Source: JBEGQX01 sp041180805 (GTDB taxonomy: Bacteria; Planctomycetota; Planctomycetia; Gemmatales; Gemmataceae). From it: a stretch of DNA of 64,000 nucleotides. The notes below the pieces were generated by a model. The model was given only the letters and a program-made list of their open reading frames with translations, made no database searches and was not told where the DNA came from. The stretch lies in assembly GCA_041180805.1 (NCBI GenBank), contig JBEGQX010000365.1, positions 36,138-100,137 on the forward strand, read 5' to 3'. Position 1 is the first letter of the stretch. Each line of letters starts with the position of its first letter. Positions 35,563-43,116 of this stretch are shown piece after piece. A program made the position numbers and the translations under genes.

Positions 35563-36792
35563 ATGGCGGCTATGGACATTGCTTTCTGTTACGAAAGTGT
35601 TTTACCCAGACGCGGTGGTTGTGAAACCTATATTGCATCTCTCGCCAGAAGATTGGCGCTGGATGGTCATCAGGTTCACCTTTATGCCAGCAACTGGGAT
35701 GCGAGCAGTTTGCCGGAAAGCATGATTTATCATGAGGTGAAAATCCCATGGCGCCCCAGGTTTATGCGCCCCTGGGCATTTGGTTCCGCGGTTCTCAAGG
35801 CAATGAGGGGTAACAACCACGATGCCAGCATTGGTTTTGATAAAACCTGGGGCTTGGATGTACTATACCCACAAGGTGGATTATTTGCCGCAACAGCGGA
35901 TCATAACCTCTTAAAATACGAGAACCCCGGTACACAAAAATTAGTTCGCTTTATCAAACGATTTGACCTATCCCAGCAATCTTTCCTGATGCTTGAGAAA
36001 TTGCAATATCTTGGAATGAAAAAATCCATCGTCATTGGCATCAGCGAAATGGTTCGAAACCATTTCCAAAAATACTACGAGATTTCATCCGAGGATCTTC
36101 GCCTCGTTCGAATAGCCATGGATCCCAACAGATTTCAGGAAACAGACCGACCAAGGCGCAGAATCGAATGGCGGCAACAATGGAACATCGAACCCACCGA
36201 TTGTCTGGCTTTGTTTGTTGGCATGAATTATCGCCTGAAGGGTATTGAACCTTTGCTGAAATCGCTACGCCTGCTTCCCACAGACAGCCCCGTTAAGGTA
36301 ATGATTGTGGGAAACAAGAATTACAAGCAATTCGAAACCATGGCAAAAAACCTTGGCGTGGAAGAAAGGGTTCGATTTGTTGGCTATTGCAATGAAATGC
36401 GAAACTGCTATTTCGCTGCAGATTTTCTTGTTCACCCGACCTTTTATGACCCCTGCTCAAATGTGGTTCCGGAAGCCATGGGATGCGGTTTACCAGTTAT
36501 CACCACCCGCTACAATGGAGCTTCGGAATTCATCACTGTCAACAAGGAAGGCATTGTGATCGACGACCCACATGATCACGAAAAACTTGCCTGGAGCATG
36601 GGCCAATATACCGATCCTGCCAAAAGACTCTCAGCGGCACAGGCGGCCAGAAAAACCGCATCCCAGTGGACTTTTGAGCATCATTACAAGCAAATGGTTG
36701 CCATCTTCCAAGAAGCAGCATCCAGAAAAAACCAGACGGATGGCACCAATCAATTTGCAGGAAAAGCAAGCACCTGGATGCAATCGCACTGA
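35563..36792 (+). CDS. GT4-type glycosyltransferase (group 1 family)
   Basis: Glycosyltransferase with GT-B fold, probably adding a sugar to LPS core or O-chain. N-terminus IAFCYESVLPRRGGCETYIASLARRL contains the usual gly-rich loop. Landmarks: SIVIGISEMVRNHFQKYY, ALFVGMNYRLKGIEPLL (about 220-236), FVGYCNEMRNCYFAADFLVHPTFYDPCSNVVPEAMGCGLPV with the E-x7-E donor-binding region, and the TRYNGASEFI block. 409 aa. Its last 43 bases overlap the convergent methyltransferase gene. Substrate cannot be read; context with heptose and kinase genes suggests cell-envelope polysaccharide. Confidence 0.9.
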   Translation: MAAMDIAFCYESVLPRRGGCETYIASLARRLALDGHQVHLYASNWDASSLPESMIYHEVKIPWRPRFMRPWAFGSAVLKAMRGNNHDASIGFDKTWGLDVLYPQGGLFAATADHNLLKYENPGTQKLVRFIKRFDLSQQSFLMLEKLQYLGMKKSIVIGISEMVRNHFQKYYEISSEDLRLVRIAMDPNRFQETDRPRRRIEWRQQWNIEPTDCLALFVGMNYRLKGIEPLLKSLRLLPTDSPVKVMIVGNKNYKQFETMAKNLGVEERVRFVGYCNEMRNCYFAADFLVHPTFYDPCSNVVPEAMGCGLPVITTRYNGASEFITVNKEGIVIDDPHDHEKLAWSMGQYTDPAKRLSAAQAARKTASQWTFEHHYKQMVAIFQEAASRKNQTDGTNQFAGKASTWMQSH

Positions 36793-37637
36793 CCAGTCAG
36801 GCTTGTATATCTGCTAGCCATACTCGATCCAAAACGGGTTGAAAGAATTTTATGCAGGATGTTGGGCCTGCCACTTCTGGCAACTTCAGCGGATGAATTC
36901 CTAAGCCAGCCTGCATGCCGGATAAACCTGACTCCATCAGTCGTAAAGCCAGCCTTTTGAAGCAAACCGCAAAGGGTATCTGGCGTGAAAAATGTAAGGT
37001 GCCGGGGAAAATCTATTCCTGTCCAATGCTCCCCGAAAACCCTGTATGCGAAACTTTTTAAATTGGGAACAGAAACGCTAAGCATTCCATCGGCCTTTAA
37101 CAGGTTTCTGGCAGCCTTCAAGGCACCCAAAGGATCATGCAGATGCTCCAATACCTGGCGCATGGTAATTACATCAAACTTACGGCCTACAATCGCAGAA
37201 TGTTCAAACCCACCTTGGTAAGCTTCAATACCCAGGGATTTTGTCGTTTCAACGGCATGCGATGAAAAATCAACACCCGTTACATTCCAGCCCAGGTTTC
37301 TCATCTTGGAAAGGAAAGCACCACTTCCGCATCCAAAATCCAGCATGGTGGCATCAGGGCGAGCAGGTTTAATCGAAAATTCTTTGCTGGTAGCTTTGGT
37401 GGATTTGGATTCATCATGGGAATGGTAGGGGTCATATCCCTGCGGATAAAAGGCTCCAATTGTTTCCACGGTTGGCCTTGGCCCGAGGTAGCATAAACCA
37501 CAGTCCTTGCATTGAAGCACTGCAGCGTTTTCCACACCATGCACTTTCCCTTGGGAACCAAGGGATAAAAAAATATTGCCCTGGCTACTTCCACAACCAG
37601 GGCAATGATTGGATTCCCAATGTACTTTTTGATCCAC
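36750..37637 (-). CDS. Class I SAM-dependent methyltransferase with N-terminal zinc-binding domain
   Basis: Methyltransferase of the type often found with sugar-biosynthesis or LPS genes. N-terminal zinc-ribbon-like Cys pairs CPGCGSSQGN (residue 14-17) and LQCKDCGLCYLGPRP (about 42-50). The SAM-binding Rossmann motif I is TMLDFGCGSGAFLSKMR (about 99-115), motif II VTGVDFSSHAVE, then ITMRQVLEHLHDP (post-I motif) and a ground pattern LKADGMLSVSVPNLKSF. Start is GTG at 37637, with AGGA 6 bases upstream. The product resembles SAM enzymes adjacent to glycosyltransferases, but its substrate is unknown. The last 43 bases overlap the convergent GT4 gene. Confidence 0.88.
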   Translation of the reverse strand: MDQKVHWESNHCPGCGSSQGNIFLSLGSQGKVHGVENAAVLQCKDCGLCYLGPRPTVETIGAFYPQGYDPYHSHDESKSTKATSKEFSIKPARPDATMLDFGCGSGAFLSKMRNLGWNVTGVDFSSHAVETTKSLGIEAYQGGFEHSAIVGRKFDVITMRQVLEHLHDPLGALKAARNLLKADGMLSVSVPNLKSFAYRVFGEHWTGIDFPRHLTFFTPDTLCGLLQKAGFTTDGVRFIRHAGWLRNSSAEVARSGRPNILHKILSTRFGSSMASRYTSLTGQCDCIQVLAFPAN

Positions 37638-37670
37638 GTGTCATCCTAACACTAAGAGGAAAATATATGA

Positions 37671-38243
37671 TTAAGAGTTGGAACGACTGAGATATTCCCC
37701 AGTTCTGGTATCCACAGCCACCATTTCACCAATTCCAATAAAAGGTGGAACCGTGATCTTAAGACCAGTTTCAGTGGTTGCTGGCTTGTATTGAGCTGCT
37801 GCGGTGGCCCCCTTGAGAGCAGGTTCGGTTTCCACAACTTTTAAATGCACCGTGGGTGGCAATTCAAGGGATATTGGTTTGCTTTCATAAAAGGTGACAT
37901 GCGCCTTGTCGTTTTCCTTAAGGTAAAGGATCTGGTCACCAACCCAATCTTTATGCAGTGGGGTCTGCTCAAAGCTTTCCTGATCCATGAACACAAAGTC
38001 ATCACCGTCACGGTAAAGGTACTGCATCTCTCTTTTGTCGAGGTAAGCCTGTTCAACTTTGTCCTGAGGACGAACCCGGTTCAAGGTAATGGAACCGGTG
38101 TTAAGGTTTTTTAGCTTGAGGTTCAGGATGGCTCGCCAGTTGCCAGGGGTATTCAGATCCCTGTCTACCACGTAAAAGAGCTGATTACCTTCACCAACAA
38201 TAACCATTCCTTTGCGGACCTGGCTGTATTCAATGGATGCCAC
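37671..38243 (-). CDS. efp: Elongation factor P with non-Lys tip
   Basis: EF-P binds between the P- and E-sites of the ribosome and relieves stalling at polyproline. I start at the GTG at 38243, five bases after GGAGG, giving 190 aa. The three beta-barrel domains are complete: N-terminal KOW-like VASIEYSQVRKGMVIVG, middle domain FVFMDQESFEQ, and C-terminal VPPFIGIGEMVAVDTRTGEYLS. The tip loop of domain I reads NTPGNWRAI, where most EF-Ps have KPGKGQA or KPGRG. So Asn stands at the position of the modified Lys34 (or Arg32) and no obvious modifiable residue sits at the tip. Upstream 140 bases are AT-rich with no gene. Confidence 0.93.
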   Translation of the reverse strand: MASIEYSQVRKGMVIVGEGNQLFYVVDRDLNTPGNWRAILNLKLKNLNTGSITLNRVRPQDKVEQAYLDKREMQYLYRDGDDFVFMDQESFEQTPLHKDWVGDQILYLKENDKAHVTFYESKPISLELPPTVHLKVVETEPALKGATAAAQYKPATTETGLKITVPPFIGIGEMVAVDTRTGEYLSRSNS

Positions 38244-38448
38244 GAGAACCTCCGGAAGAAAAACTGTTAAACAATACCTCATTAATCTATCACGAAGATA
38301 TGCCATGGAGAAGGGGCAACACAGTCAAAGAGCCACCAAATTATTTCGTTCACGACAGTTCAAAAACCCTTTAAAAACCAATCAAACCATATTCAAGAAC
38401 AGATAAAAACCCTCGCCAAACTGATATGAGTGGCGGCATAATCCACTG

Positions 38449-39366
38449 TCACTTTTTCAATCTTTCAAACTCGTTTGATGAAATCCGGGTTGTGGCCAAC
38501 TGGTTTTCCACCCCCGACAAGGCTTCAAAACGGATCACCTTTTGAAGTGGTTTAAAAAACTCCAGACGGGTGATTTCCCAGGTTTCCGCATCTATTTCAC
38601 GATCCTCGATATTCCAGTTGGGCATCCAAACGATCAATTCCTGTTTGCCTTCAGGCACATTTTGGAGTTCAAAATTACCATCCTGATCACACCTTGCAAT
38701 CCAAGGGTGTTGCATGGAAAAAAGATACGATCTCATCCAGAACTGACCCGATCCGCTGCTAAGAGCAACCATTCCAGGCTTTTCCAGTTTTCTTACATAC
38801 TGCTTACCACGACTTGCAAGCGGGATACTGAAAAAAGAATCTCCCCTACCCCTTAACGAAAAAAAGAAATCCTGCATGTTTAGAATTTCAAACTGCCCGT
38901 CTGTTTTCACAAAACCAACCTGCGAATCAACTCCACCCTGGACAATGCCAAGTTGAAAGTTATTTGTAATTACCCTGACTGGTTCAAATTCAAAAGATTC
39001 CGCAACAGGACCATGTTTAAGGAAGACTACCGCGGAACCAACCCCCATGTTAATGGAATTGATTTTGGGAATATTAGGATTCATCCAATGGCGCTTGGGT
39101 TTATCCAGGTGCTCGGTAAGAGGACTAATCGGGGCAGAAAATCCTTCCACTTTGGGAATGTCCCCAGACCAGACAACCCTTCCCTTCACATTAGCTTTTA
39201 AAGCAACCATCGCCTTGGAAACATTCAGGGGTTTGGCATTTGCGATTTCAATTTTTCGCGCCCAAACCATGGAAGCCGTGCCTGCTAATATCATTGCACC
39301 AACCGCCAGCAAAACCTTATGATGATTTTTGCGAATTGTTCCAGCCTGATTGAAAGGTCTTGCCAT
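38449..39366 (-). CDS. Secreted protein of unknown function
   Basis: Predicted exported protein of 305 aa. From the ATG at 39366 (AGGA about 4-5 bases upstream) it begins MARPFNQAGTIRKNHHK, then a hydrophobic helix VLLAVGAMILAGTASMVWA. The mature part shows beta-rich sequence: GRVVWSGDIPKVEGF (about residue 60-75), GSAVVFLKHGPVAESFEF, and a carboxypeptidase-regulatory or transthyretin-like pattern CDQDGNFELQNVPEGKQELIVWMPNW (about 230-255). No enzyme motif seen. The start codon shares bases with the divergent cupin start at 39365 (see findings). Related planctomycete proteins with a similar C-terminal module exist, but a function is not known. Confidence 0.75.
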   Translation of the reverse strand: MARPFNQAGTIRKNHHKVLLAVGAMILAGTASMVWARKIEIANAKPLNVSKAMVALKANVKGRVVWSGDIPKVEGFSAPISPLTEHLDKPKRHWMNPNIPKINSINMGVGSAVVFLKHGPVAESFEFEPVRVITNNFQLGIVQGGVDSQVGFVKTDGQFEILNMQDFFFSLRGRGDSFFSIPLASRGKQYVRKLEKPGMVALSSGSGQFWMRSYLFSMQHPWIARCDQDGNFELQNVPEGKQELIVWMPNWNIEDREIDAETWEITRLEFFKPLQKVIRFEALSGVENQLATTRISSNEFERLKK

Positions 39367-39724
39367 GGCTTCCTGCGCTACCAAGGGTTATCGAGTATTC
39401 AGCAGAGAAACAGCTCCAACCGTTCCATGCCCTTGCGGACAAAGCACCCGCATAGTATCTAGAACCGATGGATTGGCTTGTAATCTGCACGTGACATCCA
39501 TCAAGGATTCCACCAAGCACTATCATCGCCAATGTACAGAGGTTTACTATATTCTTGAGGGTCGGGGCAAGATGGAATTGAATGAAGATGTGATTGATGT
39601 TGAACCCGGAACCGTGGTTTACATTGAGCCCCACACACGCCACAGGCTTTTCAGCGCTGAAGGGGTTCAAACCATGATCATTGGAATACCCGCCTGGGAC
39701 CCCAACGACGAATTTTTTGATTGA
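39365..39724 (+). CDS. Cupin-domain protein
   Basis: A 119-aa cupin. I start at the ATG at 39365 with AAAGG 7 bases upstream; a TTG at 39350 would add five residues. Cupin motif 1 is typical: KHYHRQCTEVYYILEGRGKMEL with metal ligand His/His/Glu, and motif 2 PGTVVYIEPHTRHRLFS with a final His. The N-terminal segment TAPTVPCPCGQSTR has Cys in a CPC arrangement. Substrate is unknown; small cupins of this type include sugar-epimerase-like and regulatory proteins. Convergent with ubiX, 1 base between the two stops. Confidence 0.9.
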   Translation: MASCATKGYRVFSRETAPTVPCPCGQSTRIVSRTDGLACNLHVTSIKDSTKHYHRQCTEVYYILEGRGKMELNEDVIDVEPGTVVYIEPHTRHRLFSAEGVQTMIIGIPAWDPNDEFFD

Positions 39725-39725
39725 T

Positions 39726-40346
39726 TTAATCTCCTTCAGGTACTCCCCAGCGGCCTTGAAGGGTATGATCCACTCCAAACTGGTCACAAATCCTTGCCAC
39801 AACAAAATCCACAAGCTCATTCATGGTGGTTGGTTTGCTGTAAAAACCAGGCATGGCCGGTAATATAACTCCGCCAGCTTCAGTAACGGTTGCCATGTTT
39901 CTTATGTGAATCAGGTTTAGCGGCGTTTCCCTTGGAACAACAACCAACCTGCGCCTCTCTTTAAGATGCACGCTAGCTGCGCGAGTTATCAGGTTATCTG
40001 TCATACCATTGGCAATGGAAGCCAGGGTTCCCATGCTGCATGGACAAATAATCATCCCACTTGTGAGGAAAGATCCACTGGCAATACCGGAGTTGAAATC
40101 ACGATAATGATGGTAACTAAAACGGCTGGAAAGAATGCCTGTCCAGAAAGAGCCAAAGAACTTGGCGGGATTGAACTTTTCAGGATCCACTTTCCTTCCG
40201 CACTCCGCCGCGATAACTTCTATTGCAGCAGGGCTAAGGGTAAAATGAATATGTTTGCCGGCTTTCAACATTACTTCCATCAACCGAAGGCCATAGGTGG
40301 CACCGCTGGCTCCAGTCATCGCAATCACGATATCTTCAACCGCCAT
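39726..40346 (-). CDS. ubiX: Flavin prenyltransferase UbiX
   Basis: Makes prenylated FMN, the cofactor of UbiD-type decarboxylases. The flavoprotein fold opens with IVIAMTGASGATYGLRLMEVML, followed by the SGSFLTSGMIICPCSMGTLASIANG segment (about residue 90-112), LVVVPRETPLNLIHIRNM and PAMPGFYSKPTTMNELVDFVV. 206 aa is normal. AGGA precedes the ATG by 4-5 bases. No ubiD partner is in the window; the context (cupin, metallophosphatase) is not informative. The annotation as flavin prenyltransferase rather than a plain flavin decarboxylase is from family resemblance. Confidence 0.92.
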   Translation of the reverse strand: MAVEDIVIAMTGASGATYGLRLMEVMLKAGKHIHFTLSPAAIEVIAAECGRKVDPEKFNPAKFFGSFWTGILSSRFSYHHYRDFNSGIASGSFLTSGMIICPCSMGTLASIANGMTDNLITRAASVHLKERRRLVVVPRETPLNLIHIRNMATVTEAGGVILPAMPGFYSKPTTMNELVDFVVARICDQFGVDHTLQGRWGVPEGD

Positions 40347-40401
40347 GCCATCCTGCCTTCATAAAATGGTGGGAGATTAGCTAATAGAATCGACATAATT
40401 C

Positions 40402-41250
40402 ATGATAGACGCAAGCAAAGTCCTTTACACCATAGAAAAAGCCACCCAAGCCACCCAAAAATACCCGTACAGGCAGGGGAGGGTTCTCCGAATACCTGAT
40501 GCATCGGACATTCTTGTGGTTGGAGACCTCCATGGAAGAATGGATCTGTTTAAAAAAGCAGTTCAATTGGCAGATTTGAAAGCCAACCCTGGAAGGCATC
40601 TGGTCATTCAGGAACTCATGCATGGAACCCAAACCTATGAGGATGGTTCTGACAATTCCCATCTCACCGTGGACATGGTGGCACTTCTCAAATGCCAGTT
40701 TCCGCTCCGGGTTCACTATCTGATTGGTAATCATGAACTTTCGCAAGCCACCAACAGGCGTGTCAGCAAGAATGGAAAAGATTTAAACCAGTTATTCGAC
40801 ATGGGTGTGGCTTTTGCTTACCCGGAACACACCGATCAATTCCTTGAAGCCTATCGAAAACTTGTGGAAGAGTTACCCGCCCTTATACTTCTCCCTAACG
40901 GGGTAACCATTAGCCATAGTCTTCCTGATTCAACAAAAATGGACTCTTTCGATGTCCGAAAGCTGGAAGTTCTACCCACCACAAACGAGGAAACCACTCC
41001 GGGGGGCAGTTTGCATTCTCTTCTTTGGGGAAGAGATACTTCCGAACACAATGCCCAAGCGTTTCTTGAAAAGGTGAGGGGGAAATGGCTTATCACTGGT
41101 CACATTCCCGTGTTTCAAGGGGTTGATTTTCCAAACCCAAGGCAAATTGTGCTTGATGCTCATTTGGATGTCGGTGGTTACGCTCTGATCCCCGGACAAA
41201 GGGAAATATCACCCGGGGAGTTTCACGGATTGGCTGGTGTTCTGCAGTAG
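40402..41250 (+). CDS. Calcineurin-like metallophosphoesterase
   Basis: Phosphoesterase with the usual metal-binding motifs: GDLHGRMDLFKKAVQLAD (about residues 37-54), HYLIGNHELSQATNRR (about 108-122) and later LITGHIPVFQGVDFP (about 233-247). The middle Asp ligand region is a variation (LVIQELMHGTQTYEDGSDNS) with no clear GDxxDRG. Members include diadenosine tetraphosphatase and Ser/Thr phosphatase-like proteins. 282 aa. No signal peptide. The methyltransferase gene downstream starts 16 bases later, so they are likely cotranscribed. Confidence 0.85.
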   Translation: MIDASKVLYTIEKATQATQKYPYRQGRVLRIPDASDILVVGDLHGRMDLFKKAVQLADLKANPGRHLVIQELMHGTQTYEDGSDNSHLTVDMVALLKCQFPLRVHYLIGNHELSQATNRRVSKNGKDLNQLFDMGVAFAYPEHTDQFLEAYRKLVEELPALILLPNGVTISHSLPDSTKMDSFDVRKLEVLPTTNEETTPGGSLHSLLWGRDTSEHNAQAFLEKVRGKWLITGHIPVFQGVDFPNPRQIVLDAHLDVGGYALIPGQREISPGEFHGLAGVLQ

Positions 41251-41266
41251 AGTTTTCAGGTGTGTG

Positions 41267-41965
41267 ATGGATTCAAAAAATACTACCACAAAAAAACTGC
41301 CATTCACCCCCCGGGATGCACTGGGACCAACCCGCATTGAGAAGGTTATTGTTCATGAAAAAGAATTTCTCCTGGGAATTCCCACAGATACAGACAGGAT
41401 GCTAAACCACCCTCAGGTACTGGCGGATATGCAGTATGAGGAAAATATGCCCTACTGGGCAGAGTTGTGGCCATCGGCGCGGATGCTGGCAAAACATATT
41501 TGGAAGCAAGAGTTTACCCAGGGCCAAAAGGCCTTGGAAATAGGATGCGGGCTGGGGCTCGTTGGAATAGTTGCGCTTGCCAGGGGCCTACAGGTCACAT
41601 TCTCGGACTACGATGGCACCGCCCTGGAATTCGCATCTGAAAATGCAAAACGCAACGGGTTCAACTCTTTTGAAACCAGACAGATTGACTGGAGAGAAGT
41701 ACCAGAAGGCCTGAGCTTTGATTGGGTATTTGCTTCCGATTTAATCTACGAGAAAAGAAATGTGCAACCATTGGTGGCCATGATTGCCAAGACTCTTGCC
41801 CCTAAAGGCGTGTGCTTACTGACCGACCAGGACCGCGCACCGGCGGAATTTCTTAAGGCGGAACTCAGCAAGGCGGGATTGTCATTTACCACCTCGCTGG
41901 TCCGGGCGGGTCAGCCCGGCGGAGACCGCTTCAAAGGTACTCTTTATCACATTCAAAAATCATGA
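41267..41965 (+). CDS. SAM-dependent methyltransferase (Nnt1/lysine-methyltransferase type)
   Basis: Class I methyltransferase of the lysine/nicotinamide N-methyltransferase type: PYWAELWPSARMLAKHIW (about residues 56-73), then QKALEIGCGLGLVGIVALARG (motif I, about 83-103), VTFSDYDGTALEFASENAKRN (motif II), and DWVFASDLIYEKRN (about 147-160). Start ATG at 41267 has AGG 7 bases upstream. Members methylate protein lysines or small molecules; target cannot be assigned. Lies 70 bases upstream of the probable selenoprotein gene, on the same strand, so might belong to the same transcript. Confidence 0.88.
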   Translation: MDSKNTTTKKLPFTPRDALGPTRIEKVIVHEKEFLLGIPTDTDRMLNHPQVLADMQYEENMPYWAELWPSARMLAKHIWKQEFTQGQKALEIGCGLGLVGIVALARGLQVTFSDYDGTALEFASENAKRNGFNSFETRQIDWREVPEGLSFDWVFASDLIYEKRNVQPLVAMIAKTLAPKGVCLLTDQDRAPAEFLKAELSKAGLSFTTSLVRAGQPGGDRFKGTLYHIQKS

Positions 41966-42035
41966 TTTGTCTTCGCACTTAGCGCGCATCACGCTAACAT
42001 AACCTTTAGAAGCATATTGGTTGGAGGTTTAAATC

Positions 42036-42545
42036 ATGAATAGGATATTCGGCTTGGTGATACTGGCAGGAACCCTTATAGCCACCGCCTCCTTTGGCGG
42101 CGAAGTGACCGTAAAGACTGTTAAATACCCTGAACTAGCCAACCTGGTAAGAAGCCTCAAGGGCAAGGTCGTTCTTGTGGATTTCTGGCGGCACGACTGA
42201 GTGCCTTGCAAGAAGGAATTTCCTCATCTGGTTCAGATGCAGCAGAAGTTCAGCAACAGGGGATTCGTGGTGGTTTCGGTGCACTTAAACATGGGAGTGG
42301 ACAAAGACCTTGGCCTTTCCGGAGTGGAGAAAACCGCCCAAAGCTTTCTTCAAAAAGTGAAGGCAGACTTTACCAACTTGATTCTGGATGAACCCGAACA
42401 AGTTTGGATGGCAAGGCTGGAAACAGGCGCGGTTCCCACCTTGTTTCTTTTCAACAAGCAAAACCGGATTGCCCAGAAGTTTATCGATATCGAGGATCAG
42501 GCAGCCTTCGAAAAAGAAATAAGCGAACTGTTGGACAAACCGTGA
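42036..42545 (+). CDS. Probable selenoprotein: exported thioredoxin/TlpA-like protein with in-frame UGA (UVPC)
   Basis: From the ATG at 42036 (GGAGG 8 bases upstream) the frame is open to 42545 except for one TGA at 42198-42200, codon 55. Read as Sec, the product is 169 aa. It starts with a signal peptide (MNRIFGLVILAGTLIATAS), then KGKVVLVDFW, the active site U-V-P-C (residues 55-58), KKEFPHLVQMQQKF, FVVVSVHLN, and the cis-Pro strand GAVPTLFLFNKQNRI. In TlpA/thioredoxin relatives the UGA position is the nucleophilic first Cys of CxxC. A hairpin with a G in its loop follows the UGA. The downstream flavin-reductase gene overlaps the stop (TGATG), so its translation seems to depend on read-through. 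A Cys-to-stop mutation or sequencing error is the alternative. Confidence 0.72.
42225..42239 (+). promoter_or_regulatory. Candidate bacterial SECIS hairpin
   Basis: CATCTG (42225-42230) and CAGATG (42234-42239) form a perfect 6-base stem with loop GTT. The stem begins 24 bases after the in-frame TGA and the apical loop starts 30 bases after it, with G as the first loop base, matching the usual demand for a G in the loop of bacterial SECIS elements. A TTC/GAA pair beyond an internal loop could extend it. SelB binding to this loop is inferred. Confidence 0.55.
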
Positions 42546-43042
42546 TGAATATTCCCGAATCAAAAGTCATAGAAATGGCAGACCCATCCCAGGCACTTGG
42601 AAAGATTCCAAGCGGTCTGTTTGTCATTACTTATCTTGGCAAGGATGACAAACCTGAAGGCATGCTGGCAAGTTGGGTTCAGCAATGTTCCTTGGAACCG
42701 CTTCTTATAAGCATCGCCCTGAAAGCAGGGCGTGGAATCCTTGAAAGCCTGACACCGGGCGCAAAATTCCATGTGCATGTGCTGCGAACCGGCCAGAACC
42801 AACTGGTCTCGCGTTTTGCGAAACCTTCCAACGGTGAAAATCGATTTGCAGAGCTCTCCATCCATCAGACCGCGGATATGCCGCCAATCCTTCTAGATGC
42901 CTGTTCGGTTCTTTGCTGCGTGGCGCAAAGCCATACCGGGGCCGGCGACCACCGACTTCTTCTGGCGGAGGTTTTATCAGGGACCCTGCTGGAAAGTGGA
43001 GACCCAATGGTCCATGTCCGAAAAAATGGAAGAAATTACTAA
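42545..43042 (+). CDS. Flavin reductase-like (FMN-binding split barrel) protein
   Basis: 165-aa protein of the flavin reductase-like FMN-binding family (flavoredoxin/DIM6-NTAB group). Start is the ATG at 42545, which overlaps the preceding stop by one base (TGATG). Landmarks: ALGKIPSGLFVITYL, the segment GMLASWVQQCSLEPLLISIALK (about residues 38-59), and NRFAELSI followed by ILLDACSVLCCVAQSHTGAGDHRLLLAEVL, characteristic of the family with the final His. It may use FMN as a reductant. Coupling with a thioredoxin-like gene suggests a redox pair, although one protein is exported and this one has no signal peptide. Confidence 0.85.
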   Translation: MNIPESKVIEMADPSQALGKIPSGLFVITYLGKDDKPEGMLASWVQQCSLEPLLISIALKAGRGILESLTPGAKFHVHVLRTGQNQLVSRFAKPSNGENRFAELSIHQTADMPPILLDACSVLCCVAQSHTGAGDHRLLLAEVLSGTLLESGDPMVHVRKNGRNY

Positions 43043-43116
43043 GTTGGAAGCTCTCACGGACATGCTTAGGTTTCATCATAAAATAAAAGTTAAGACGAAC
43101 AATTACTGGGGATGTA

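Noticed and set aside
42201..42545. Separate small gene starting at GTG 42201 just after the TGA
   Set aside because: No ribosome site precedes the GTG and such a product would lack the first strand and half the CxxC motif of the thioredoxin fold. The upstream part is in the same frame with a signal peptide, so one gene is the simpler reading.
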